Shown here: positions 19,232 to 26,154 of the stretch, piece by piece
Position numbering within the stretch: the stretch's first letter is position 1
Layout: the number at the start of each line of letters is the position of its first letter
From: Pseudofrankia saprophytica
GTDB taxonomy: Bacteria > Actinomycetota > Actinomycetes > Frankiales > Frankiaceae
Assembly (NCBI RefSeq): GCF_000235425.2
Contig: NZ_KI912266.1
Location: 195,171 to 247,023, forward strand
Length of the DNA stretch: 51,853 nt
Direction of reading: 5' to 3'
The notes under the pieces: generated by a model
The model's database searches: none
Told to the model about the DNA's origin: nothing
What the model saw: only the letters and a program-made list of their open reading frames with translations
Position numbers and translations under genes: made by a program

Positions 19232-21103
19232 CTAGTCGCCGGGTCGGGCAGTGGACTCGGCGGTGGCGGCCAGGACCTCCGGGCCGTCGATGACGGCCAC
19301 CGTGGGCAGGATGGACGTCGCGGGTACGGGCTCCGTGGGTGTGGTCGGACCGTCCGCGTGGATATAGCGGCCGCCGCGCAGGAGGGACGCGGCGGCGGCG
19401 ATCAGCGTCATGACGATCGACATCGTGAAGACGATCGTCAGACCGTGGTGGAACGGGCCGGTGATCAGGGAGGGGAAGAACTCCTTGCCGGTCAGGGCCT
19501 GGGCATCGCCCGGTGGCAGGTTCGCGAGCGTGTCCTGGCCTACGAGGTGCTCGATGGGGTTGTAGCCGAGGAACGCGGCGAACAGGCTGCCGACCGGGGG
19601 CAGCGAGCCGACCTGGCCCGCCACGTCCGCGGGCACGCCGTGGGAGGTCAGACCGTCGGTCAGAGTCCTGGGCAGCACCGAGGCGAGGCCCGCGATCATC
19701 AGCGAGAAGAACACGCCGATGGACAGCACACTGCCGGAGTTCATGAACGTCGACCGCATGCCGGACCCGCTCCCGCGCAGGTCGGTCGGTATCGAGTTCA
19801 TGATCGCCGCCGAGTTGGGCGCGGCGAACAGGCCGGAGCCTATGCCGTTCAGCAGCAACAGCAGCGCGAACGGCACGTAGTGGAAGTTCGTGGGTATCAG
19901 GAGCAGACCGACGAGCGAGCACGCGGACAGCACCAGCCCACCCGTGGAGAAGACCCGGGCGCCGAACCGGTCGGACAGCGCCCCGGACACCGGCCCCGCG
20001 ACGAGGAAGCCGAGCGTCAGCGGCAGCATGTAGATGCCGGCCCACAGCGGGGTCTGCTCGTAGTCGTAGCCGTGTAGCGGCAGCCAGATCCCCTGCAGCC
20101 AGATGATCAGCATGAACTGCAGGCCGCCCCGGGCGATCGCGGTCAGCAGCAGGGCGATGTTGCCCGCCGCGAAGGAACGGATCCGGAACAGCTGCAGCCG
20201 GAACATCGGGTGCGCGACCCTCGTCTCGATGACGGCGAACGCCCAGAGCACGGCCACGCCGCCGATCAGCCCCGTGAGCACCTTGGGGTTCGTCCAGCCC
20301 ATCAGGTGGCCGCCGTATGGCTGGATGCCGTAGGTAACGGCGGCGAGCAGCGCGGTCAGGCCGACGGCGAACGTCAGGTTGCCCAGCCAGTCGATCTTCG
20401 ACGCGGTGCGGCGACCGTTGTCCCGCAGGCTGATGTAGGCCCACACGGTGCCTGCCAGGCCGATCGGGACGTTCACCCAGAAGATCGCCCGCCAGTTCCA
20501 CTCCGACAGCACACCGCCCAGGACGAGGCCGAGGAAGGAGCCGGCGAGCGCGGCGACCTGGTTGATGCCGAGCGCCATGCCCCGCCGGTTCGCGGGGAAC
20601 GCGTCGGTGATGATCGCCGCCGAGTTGGCCATCAGCATCGCGCCGCCGATCCCCTGGAGGATCCGCACCACGATCAGGAACATCGCGGCCTTCGAGCCCG
20701 TCCACGGGGTGAGCGCCAGGGCCGCGGACGTGACGGTGAAGACGGCGAAGCCGGCGTTGTAGATCCGTACCCGGCCGAACATGTCGCCGAGCCGCCCGAG
20801 CGTGACGACCAGCACCGCGACCGCGACCATGTATCCCATCAGCATCCAGAGCAGGTAGCTGATGTTGCCTGGTTCCAACGGGTCGAGACCGATTCCCCGG
20901 AAGATCGCCGGCAGAGAGATGATCACAATGGACGCGTCGATCGACGCCATCAACACGCCCACGGTCGTGTTCGACAGCGCGATCATGGCGTAGTGCCGCC
21001 CGCGGTCGGGTGACGCCGCGCCGCCACCCCCGGTGGAGTCGGCGTCGGCGGAGTTGGCGCCGGGGGCGGCCGGGCTGGCGGGTGAGGGCGGCCTCGCGGT
21101 CAT
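19232..21103 (-). CDS. DHA2-family MFS efflux transporter
   Basis: A major facilitator of the 14-helix DHA2 (EmrB/QacA) type, probably a proton-driven drug or metabolite exporter. Visible motifs are SIDASIVIISLPAI in helix 1 (the acidic residue typical of DHA2), LGRLGDMFGRVRIY (motif A), RILQGIGGAM and the motif C-like GSFLGLVLGGVLSEWNWR followed by IFWVNVPIG. The longest frame begins at 21133, but the ATG at 21103 has GGAGGGGAG upstream whereas 21133 has none, so I chose 21103 (623 residues). The cytoplasmic tail is long. The gene is convergent with the glycan operon and has no regulator beside it; a short inverted repeat lies about 100 bp upstream. Confidence 0.9.
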   Translation of the reverse strand: MTARPPSPASPAAPGANSADADSTGGGGAASPDRGRHYAMIALSNTTVGVLMASIDASIVIISLPAIFRGIGLDPLEPGNISYLLWMLMGYMVAVAVLVVTLGRLGDMFGRVRIYNAGFAVFTVTSAALALTPWTGSKAAMFLIVVRILQGIGGAMLMANSAAIITDAFPANRRGMALGINQVAALAGSFLGLVLGGVLSEWNWRAIFWVNVPIGLAGTVWAYISLRDNGRRTASKIDWLGNLTFAVGLTALLAAVTYGIQPYGGHLMGWTNPKVLTGLIGGVAVLWAFAVIETRVAHPMFRLQLFRIRSFAAGNIALLLTAIARGGLQFMLIIWLQGIWLPLHGYDYEQTPLWAGIYMLPLTLGFLVAGPVSGALSDRFGARVFSTGGLVLSACSLVGLLLIPTNFHYVPFALLLLLNGIGSGLFAAPNSAAIMNSIPTDLRGSGSGMRSTFMNSGSVLSIGVFFSLMIAGLASVLPRTLTDGLTSHGVPADVAGQVGSLPPVGSLFAAFLGYNPIEHLVGQDTLANLPPGDAQALTGKEFFPSLITGPFHHGLTIVFTMSIVMTLIAAAASLLRGGRYIHADGPTTPTEPVPATSILPTVAVIDGPEVLAATAESTARPGD

Positions 21104-21201
21104 CGTCGGTGCTGCTCCCCTCCGGGCCGGCATTCAGCGCCGTCAGAGGTGAACCCGCGGACGCGCGCCCCCGACCAGGCCCGGCGAGTCGGCGGCACAT
21201 A

Positions 21202-21216
21202 CTTGCTTAACACAAG
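21202..21216 (-). promoter_or_regulatory. Possible operator upstream of the MFS gene
   Basis: On the minus strand CTTGTGTTAAGCAAG is an imperfect palindrome (arms CTTG/CAAG, symmetric centre) in an AT-rich patch about 100 bp before the MFS start. It could be a regulator site or part of a promoter (GTTAAG as a -10). No regulator gene is adjacent. Confidence 0.3.
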
Positions 21217-21374
21217 CTAACGATCGACATGTCCTCCCGGCCAAAAATCTGACGTTCACGTAACTGATCGACTCCAGGGGCGTCACACCCGAGGTCACGC
21301 CGCGTCCGGTGGTGGGCACAGACGGGCGGTCGGACGGTCGGGCGGGGGCGGTCGGGCAGAATTTTCCCGGACGG

Positions 21375-21401
21375 TGTCGATCCGGCCAGAGGTCGTTCGT
21401 C
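21375..21401 (+). promoter_or_regulatory. Candidate ECF42-type promoter
   Basis: TGTCGA (21375-21380), a 17-bp spacer, then CGTC (21398-21401), located about 50 bp before the DGPF gene that precedes the ECF sigma factor. From memory, ECF42 promoters carry TGTCGA at -35 and CGA/CGTC-like sequence at -10, so this fits autoregulation. The assignment depends on the sigma factor being ECF42. Confidence 0.55.
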
Positions 21402-21452
21402 GGATCGGTGAGCGGCCCGAGAGGCGGGCCGCGCGACAACTGGGGACGCGCG

Positions 21453-21800
21453 ATGACACAGTACCTGATCCTGATCTACGAGGACGAGGCCGGCTACGTC
21501 GCCGGCGGCGAGGCCGCGAACGACCGGGCGATGCGCGAGCACACGGCGTTCGGGGAGAAGAACGGGGCGTCGCTGCGCGGCGGCAACGCCCTGCAGCCGG
21601 TCAGCACCGCGACGTCGGTCCGCGCGGACGGCGCCGGCGGGTTCACCGTCACCGACGGCCCGTTCGCCGAGACGAAGGAGGCCCTCGGCGGTTACTACCT
21701 CGTCGAGGCCGCCGACCTCGACGAGGCGATCGCGATCGCGAAGGAGGTCCCGGCGCCGTACGGCGGTGTCGAGGTCCGCCCGATCATGACCTTCGAGTAG
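21453..21800 (+). CDS. DGPF / YCII-related domain protein
   Basis: A 115-residue single-domain protein. It opens MTQYLILIYEDEAGY, the usual beginning of the DGPF (DUF1330/YCII-like) family. It contains the diagnostic TVTDGPFAETKEALGGYYLVE and ends VEVRPIMTFE. Ferredoxin-like dimeric folds of this class are thought to be small enzymes or binding proteins; substrate unknown. The start ATG has GGGGA 6 bp upstream; longer in-frame starts exist but extend into the likely promoter. It is followed 54 bp later by the ECF sigma gene, the standard partnership for ECF42 sigma factors, and is probably their main regulatory target. Confidence 0.92.
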   Translation: MTQYLILIYEDEAGYVAGGEAANDRAMREHTAFGEKNGASLRGGNALQPVSTATSVRADGAGGFTVTDGPFAETKEALGGYYLVEAADLDEAIAIAKEVPAPYGGVEVRPIMTFE

Positions 21801-21854
21801 GCCGGGAACACCTGGTGGGCGCGGACCTGTTCTGAGTGTTTCCGGAGGTCCGAG

Positions 21855-23195
21855 ATGCGTTCCGCCGAGGTCGCGGCCGCGGTCGCCGACGCGCACCGGC
21901 GCGAGTGGGCGTACGTGCTCGCGGCGACCGTCCGCGTCACCCGCGACCTCGACCTCGCCGAGGAGTGCGTCCAGGAGGCCTACGCCCGAGCGCTGACGGC
22001 CTGGGCGGACGAGGGGATCCCCGCGCGGCCGGGCGGCTGGCTGACGACGGTCGCCCGGCGCCGCGCCATCGACCTGCTCCGCCGGGACGCGGCCCTGCGC
22101 CGCAGCCTGCCGCTGCTCATCGAGAACGAGGCCGCGCCAGGCCCGGAGGACGAGGTCGCCTCGCTCTCCGGGCCGCGTCCCCGGTCACGGCCCGGGATGC
22201 CGGCGCTGGACCTCACCGACCTGCCGGTGGTCGAGGGCGCCGCCGACGACCGGCTTCGGCTGATCTTCACCTGCTGCCACCCGGCGCTGGCGCCCGAGAC
22301 GCGGGTGGCGCTCACCCTGCGGCTGCTGTGCGGGCTGACGACGGCCGAGGTGGCGCGGTCGTTCCTCGTCAGCGAGCCGACGATGGCCGCCCGGATCACC
22401 CGGGCCAAGAAGAAGATCACGGCGGCCCGGATCCCGTACCGGGTGCCGCCGCCGGCCGAGCTTCCCGAACGGGTCGACGCGGTGCTCGCCGTCGTCCACC
22501 TGCTCTTCACGACCGGCCACACCGCGCCCGCCGGTGCCGACCTGGTCCGCCGCGATCTCGTCGAGCGGGCGCTGGATCTGGCCAGGATGCTGCGGCTGCT
22601 CCTGCCCGACGACCCGGACGTCGCCGGCCTGCTCGCCCTGATCCTGCTCACCGATGCCCGGGCGGCCGGGAGGGTCGGCCCCGACGGGCGGCTGCTGCTG
22701 CTCGCCGAGCAGGACAGGGCTCAGTGGGATCGGGCCGCGATCGACGAGGGCGTCGCCCTGGTCCGCGAGGCGCTGCGTCGGCGCGGGCCGGGCCACGGCC
22801 CCGGCCGGCTACCCGGCCGGTACCCGCTGATGGCCGCGATCGCGGCGGTGCACTCCGGCTCGCCCAGCTGGGCCGACACCGACTGGCGGGAGATCGTCGG
22901 CCTGTACGGACTGCTGGCCGCGCGCTGGCCGTCGCCGGTGGTGGCTCTCAACCGGGCGGTCGCGGTCGGCTTCGCGGACGGGCCAGCCGCCGGCCTCGCC
23001 GCGCTGGACGACCTCGCCGCCGAACCCCAGCTCGCCGGCTACGGCTACCTCCCGGCCGCCCGCGCCGACTTCCTGCGCCAGCTCGGCCGCTCGAGCGAGG
23101 CCCGCCTCGCCTACGAGGAGGCTCTGGCCCTCACCGACAACGCCGTCGAACGCGACTTCCTCACCACCCGCCTCCACCAGCTCGACCGACCCTGA
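21855..23195 (+). CDS. ECF42-type RNA polymerase sigma factor with C-terminal TPR-like extension
   Basis: A 446-residue extracytoplasmic-function sigma factor. Region 2 is at about residues 10-75 (DLDLAEECVQEAYARALTAW, GGWLTTVARRRAIDLLRRD). Region 4 is at about 150-190 (LRLLCGLTTAEVARSFLVSEPTMAARITRAKKKI). A ~250-residue C-terminal extension (DUF6596-like, then TPR-like helices ending SSEARLAYEEALALTDNAVERDFL) marks group ECF42, in which the extension is reported to be needed for activity and no anti-sigma factor is encoded. It has a textbook ribosome site GGAGG (21844-21848) 6 bp before the ATG. It likely drives its own operon through the upstream TGTCGA/CGTC promoter. The inducing signal is unknown. 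Confidence 0.92.
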   Translation: MRSAEVAAAVADAHRREWAYVLAATVRVTRDLDLAEECVQEAYARALTAWADEGIPARPGGWLTTVARRRAIDLLRRDAALRRSLPLLIENEAAPGPEDEVASLSGPRPRSRPGMPALDLTDLPVVEGAADDRLRLIFTCCHPALAPETRVALTLRLLCGLTTAEVARSFLVSEPTMAARITRAKKKITAARIPYRVPPPAELPERVDAVLAVVHLLFTTGHTAPAGADLVRRDLVERALDLARMLRLLLPDDPDVAGLLALILLTDARAAGRVGPDGRLLLLAEQDRAQWDRAAIDEGVALVREALRRRGPGHGPGRLPGRYPLMAAIAAVHSGSPSWADTDWREIVGLYGLLAARWPSPVVALNRAVAVGFADGPAAGLAALDDLAAEPQLAGYGYLPAARADFLRQLGRSSEARLAYEEALALTDNAVERDFLTTRLHQLDRP

Positions 23196-23251
23196 GGCCC
23201 GGGGCTCGAAGGGCGGGGGCAGAGGGCGGAGAGCGGAGGGCGGAGGAACCG

Positions 23252-23845
23252 TCAGCCGGCCTGGGCCAGCTCCCGTGGGGCGGCGGCCAGGGCGAGCAGC
23301 TCGTCGACGGACCACTGGTCGTAGGCGTGCTCGCCGTACTTGACGGCGAGCACCTTGCCGTCTGGCGTGATCAGGAAGTCGCCGGGCAGGCCGACGCGGC
23401 CGTGCGGCTGGCGCCGGGCCGGCGGGCGGTCCCGCCCCCGCAGGACTGCCCAGGTGCTACGGGCGACCCCGCCGATGACCGCCCCCCAGGCCCGCGGGTC
23501 GAGCAGCGCGCGGGCGGCCGACTCGACCCCGAAGTCGGCGTAGAGCCGCTTGTCCGGGTCGGCGACCAGCGTGAAGGGCAGCTCGTCGGCGTAACGGGCG
23601 AGCTCGGCCGCCGGCGAGTGGAAGACGACGACCTCCCGTACCCCGGCCTCTTCGATCTCCGCGATCCGCCGGGCGACCGAGCGAAGGTGCAGGTTGCAGA
23701 TGGGACAGCCGGCGAACCGCCGGAACTGCAGGTGGACCAGCCGGCCAGCCGGGTCGGGCACGGGTACGGGCGGGCCGGCGACGGGCACAAGCTCGCGGGC
23801 GGCGACCAGGTCACCGGGCCGCACCGGGTTTCGCGGGGTGTACAT
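23252..23845 (-). CDS. Peroxiredoxin-like (AhpC/TSA-type) protein
   Basis: A 197-residue thioredoxin-fold protein of the peroxiredoxin-like family. The active-site loop is FRRFAGCPICNLHLRS, with a CxxC pair (Cys47, Cys50) after the first beta strand (GRLVHLQF). VVVFHSPAAELARYADELPFTLVADPDKRLYADFGV matches the core of AhpC/TSA proteins, and GLPGDFLITPDGKVLAVKYGEH is the usual strand near the C-terminus. Expected role: cytoplasmic reduction of peroxides or disulfides. It is transcribed divergently from a TetR regulator, and a consensus-like promoter (TTGACA-16-TACTCT) overlaps two palindromic sites, so it is almost certainly controlled by that regulator. The ATG has GGGAG about 11 bp upstream. 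Confidence 0.9.
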   Translation of the reverse strand: MYTPRNPVRPGDLVAARELVPVAGPPVPVPDPAGRLVHLQFRRFAGCPICNLHLRSVARRIAEIEEAGVREVVVFHSPAAELARYADELPFTLVADPDKRLYADFGVESAARALLDPRAWGAVIGGVARSTWAVLRGRDRPPARRQPHGRVGLPGDFLITPDGKVLAVKYGEHAYDQWSVDELLALAAAPRELAQAG

Positions 23846-23864
23846 CAGGTGCTCACTCCCACCG

Positions 23865-23885
23865 TAGGCGTACGGGGTACGCCTA
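23865..23885. promoter_or_regulatory. TetR operator 1 (perfect palindrome)
   Basis: Arms TAGGCGTAC and GTACGCCTA around a GGG centre, 21 bp, perfect. It covers the predicted transcription start of the peroxiredoxin-like gene. Together with the second copy 27 bp away it lies between that gene and the TetR gene, the expected place for an autoregulated TetR operator. Confidence 0.8.
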
Positions 23886-23887
23886 CC

Positions 23888-23915
23888 AGAGTAGGCGTAC
23901 GTTGTACGCTGTCAA
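23888..23915 (-). promoter_or_regulatory. Promoter of the peroxiredoxin-like gene
   Basis: Read on the minus strand: -35 TTGACA (23915-23910), 16-bp spacer, -10 TACTCT (23893-23888). A start near 23881 would give a short leader to the ATG at 23845. Both operators overlap this promoter, which predicts repression by blocking polymerase. Confidence 0.6.
23892..23912. promoter_or_regulatory. TetR operator 2 (imperfect palindrome)
   Basis: The left arm TAGGCGTAC is identical to operator 1; the right arm is GTACGCTGT, mismatched at its outer end. Its centre is 27 bp from that of operator 1. It sits in the spacer and on the -35 of the minus-strand promoter. Confidence 0.75.
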
Positions 23916-23973
23916 CCCCAGCTCGGCGGCCGCCGACCGTCGAACCGCCCCGACTACCCGATGGACGGTCACG

Positions 23974-24606
23974 ATGCCGCGCCGCCCCTCGCTCACCCAC
24001 CTGCAGCTGGCGTCGGCGGCCCTCGACGTCGTCGACCGGGACGGCCTCGCCGGACTGACCATGCGAGCCGTCGCCACCCAGCTCGGCGTGAGCACGATGG
24101 GGCTCTACCGATACGTCCAGGACCGGGACGAGCTGGAAGCGCTGGTCGTCGAGACCGTCCTCGGCGAGATCGACACCGACCAGCCGGGGCCAGGCGACGC
24201 CGCGTCCTGGCAGGAGCAGCTCACGGTGATGGCCAGGCGGCTGCGCGCCGCGGTGGGCACCCACCCGTCGACCGTCCCACTGGCGCTCACCCGCCGGTAC
24301 CGTTCGACGGCGATCATGCGCTGGTCGGAGACGGTGCTCGCCATCCTGGCCGGCGCCGGCATCGACGGCGAACGGCGCGTGATCGCGTTGCGCAGCCTCC
24401 TGGCCTACGCGATCGGCGCCATCCAGCTCGAGCACCTCGGCGGCCCATCCGGCCTCGACGCCCTGGCCACCGCCCCGATCCCCGGCCCCGTCGCCTCGTC
24501 GGAGTTTCCGTTCCTGGCAGACAGCGCGGCCGTGGCGGCCGCCGTCAGCCGCGACGACGAGTTCGTCGGCGGCGTGGCCCTTCTCCTGGACGGCCTGACT
24601 CCCTAG
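23974..24606 (+). CDS. TetR-family transcriptional regulator
   Basis: A 210-residue repressor. The N-terminal helix-turn-helix spans about residues 7-55: HLQLASAALDVVDRDGLAGLTMRAVATQLGVSTMGLYRYVQDRDELEALVV, with the recognition helix at STMGLYRYV. The remainder is a helical ligand-binding and dimerisation domain of TetR_C type. I chose ATG 23974 because the longer frame would begin at a TTG inside operator 2. A weak GGACGG ribosome site precedes 23974. It is divergent from the peroxiredoxin-like gene and probably represses both. The stop codon overlaps that of the convergent downstream gene (shared CTAG). Inducer unknown; an electrophile or redox-active compound would fit the target. Confidence 0.9.
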   Translation: MPRRPSLTHLQLASAALDVVDRDGLAGLTMRAVATQLGVSTMGLYRYVQDRDELEALVVETVLGEIDTDQPGPGDAASWQEQLTVMARRLRAAVGTHPSTVPLALTRRYRSTAIMRWSETVLAILAGAGIDGERRVIALRSLLAYAIGAIQLEHLGGPSGLDALATAPIPGPVASSEFPFLADSAAVAAAVSRDDEFVGGVALLLDGLTP

Positions 24607-25196
24607 GAGGCGGGATCGGTTCCTACGTCGAGGTCGACGAGGATGCCGGTCTGCACCGTCCCTATCTGCCCTGGCCGCAGGGCGGTCTGGAACCGTTTCG
24701 GTGCGGTGGTCACGTCTTCGTAGGACGGCGGCTCGTCGGTGGGCTGCCAGCTTTTCGGCCCGACCTCGATCATGCGGCGAGTCTGGACCCGAATGCCGCG
24801 GATGGTGCCGTGGGTCTCCGGGAACGACTCCGGAACACCGGCGTGATGGTCCTCACCGATGTAGCCGGTAAGCCGGACCGGACCCGCCGTGGGCTGGCGC
24901 GCCACCCAGTAGAGCGACAGACCGTCGGCGACGTCCGGAGCTCCCAGCCAGGTGCCGTAGCGGGGACTGTTCGGCGGCATCGGCGCCGTCGGGGAGTCCA
25001 GGTGCGCGGCGACCAGGTCCAGCTCGACCAGCCCGGCCCCGTCGGAGCCGTTGCGCCCCGACTGTTCGGTGAACACGAGCTGCCATCTCACGCGGTCTCC
25101 CACCGAGAACGGGTCCATGCAGCACTCGATCTGCCAACTTTCGACGTGCACAGGCAGGCGCATGTCTACATGGTCCCGGGCTGATGGCCACGACAT
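24603..25196 (-). CDS. DUF6578-like protein
   Basis: A 197-residue protein. The start ATG at 25196 has GAGGGG 9 bp upstream, and codon bias fades beyond it, so I rejected the 366-residue frame. The opening LPVHVESWQIECCMDPFSVGDRVRWQLVF resembles DUF6578 domain proteins of actinomycetes: a small beta-barrel-like fold with a WQxxCC motif and an 'F.VGD.V.W' strand. A later segment, GPVRLTGYIGEDHHAGVPESFPETHGTIRGIRVQTRR, recurs in the family. Function unknown; no catalytic signature is recognisable. The stop overlaps the convergent TetR stop within CTAG. It has no obvious operon partner. Confidence 0.75.
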   Translation of the reverse strand: MSWPSARDHVDMRLPVHVESWQIECCMDPFSVGDRVRWQLVFTEQSGRNGSDGAGLVELDLVAAHLDSPTAPMPPNSPRYGTWLGAPDVADGLSLYWVARQPTAGPVRLTGYIGEDHHAGVPESFPETHGTIRGIRVQTRRMIEVGPKSWQPTDEPPSYEDVTTAPKRFQTALRPGQIGTVQTGILVDLDVGTDPAS

Positions 25197-25374
25197 TCGG
25201 CATATCCCCTCAACAGCACGGTCGACTTTCGCGGGCCGACCGGGGCGGGGCGCGCCGCCTGTGCGTGTCTTGACGCGCGTCTTGCGGCCCAGGCGTCGTC
25301 CGGCGACGCTTCGAACCTGTCCTGGTTTGTTTCCCAGGGGATCCCACTCGAAGCGGATGTTGAGAGGCGTGAGC

Positions 25375-26154
25375 ATGGCGACGGAAGGCAGCGGGTCCGC
25401 TGGTCCGTTAGCGGGCAAGGCCGCGATCGTGACCGGCGGGGGGCAGGGAGTCGGCCGTGGCATCGCGCTCGCGCTGGCAGCGGCCGGGGCGCGAGTGGTC
25501 GTCTGCGGCCGGACCGAGTCGACGCTCGATGACGTCCGCGAGGAGATCGGGGCGCGCGGCGGCACCGCCCGCTCCATCCGCTGCGACGTCACCGTGCCCA
25601 CCGACCTCGACCGGCTCGTGGAGCTGACGGTCGCCGCGTTCGGGACCGTCGACATCCTCGTCAACAGCGCCATGATTGTGCCGCACGGAACGCTGCTGGA
25701 CATCGGCGACGAGACGATCGCGGCCGGCTGGGAGTCGGGCCCGCTCGCCGCGCTCCGCCTGATGCGCCGGTGTCATCCGTACCTGCGTGGTGGCGGCGCG
25801 ATCGTCAACGTCTCGTCCGGCGCCTCGATCGCGCCGATGACCCACCACCGGGCCGTCTACGCGGCGACGAAGGCCGCGCTGAACGCGATCTCACGCGGCG
25901 CGGCGGTCGAGTGGGGCCCAGACGGCATTCGCGTCAACACGATCATGCCGTTCGCGCACTCCCCCGCCCTCGACCGCTTCGCCGCCGACGAGCCTCAAGC
26001 CCTGGCGGACGTCCTCGCCGCCATCCCGCTACGGCGCACCGGCGACCCCGAGTCCGACATCGGCCAGGCCGCGGTCTTCCTCGCGAGTCCCGCGGCCGCC
26101 TACATCACCGGCGCCATCCTTCCGGTCGACGGCGGCGCGGCCTACGTGCGGTAG
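25375..26154 (+). CDS. Short-chain dehydrogenase/reductase (SDR)
   Basis: A 259-residue classical SDR. The NAD(P) motif TGGGQGVG is at 20-27, followed by the strand-2 end VVVCGRTES, where the arginine after the strand hints at NADP preference. The catalytic residues are Ser147/148 (NVSSGAS), Tyr162 and Lys166 (YAATK). The C-terminal ITGAILPVDGGAAYVR is standard. The usual NNAG motif reads NSAM (97-100), a modest variation. The ATG has GAGAGG 6 bp upstream; an earlier in-frame ATG (25357) lacks a good site. Substrate is not predictable. The last 126 bp lie opposite the 3' end of the convergent membrane protein gene. Confidence 0.92.
   Translation: MATEGSGSAGPLAGKAAIVTGGGQGVGRGIALALAAAGARVVVCGRTESTLDDVREEIGARGGTARSIRCDVTVPTDLDRLVELTVAAFGTVDILVNSAMIVPHGTLLDIGDETIAAGWESGPLAALRLMRRCHPYLRGGGAIVNVSSGASIAPMTHHRAVYAATKAALNAISRGAAVEWGPDGIRVNTIMPFAHSPALDRFAADEPQALADVLAAIPLRRTGDPESDIGQAAVFLASPAAAYITGAILPVDGGAAYVR

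Noticed and set aside
15909-21200. A 1763-codon open frame on the minus strand
   Set aside because: It runs antisense to the GT4 genes and out of frame with the MFS gene. Its translation is Arg/Gly/Asp/His-rich without domains, a typical shadow of high-GC coding DNA.
24603-25703. 366-codon extension of the DUF6578-like frame
   Set aside because: The first ~170 codons lie antisense to the SDR gene start, while a good ribosome site precedes the shorter start at 25196.
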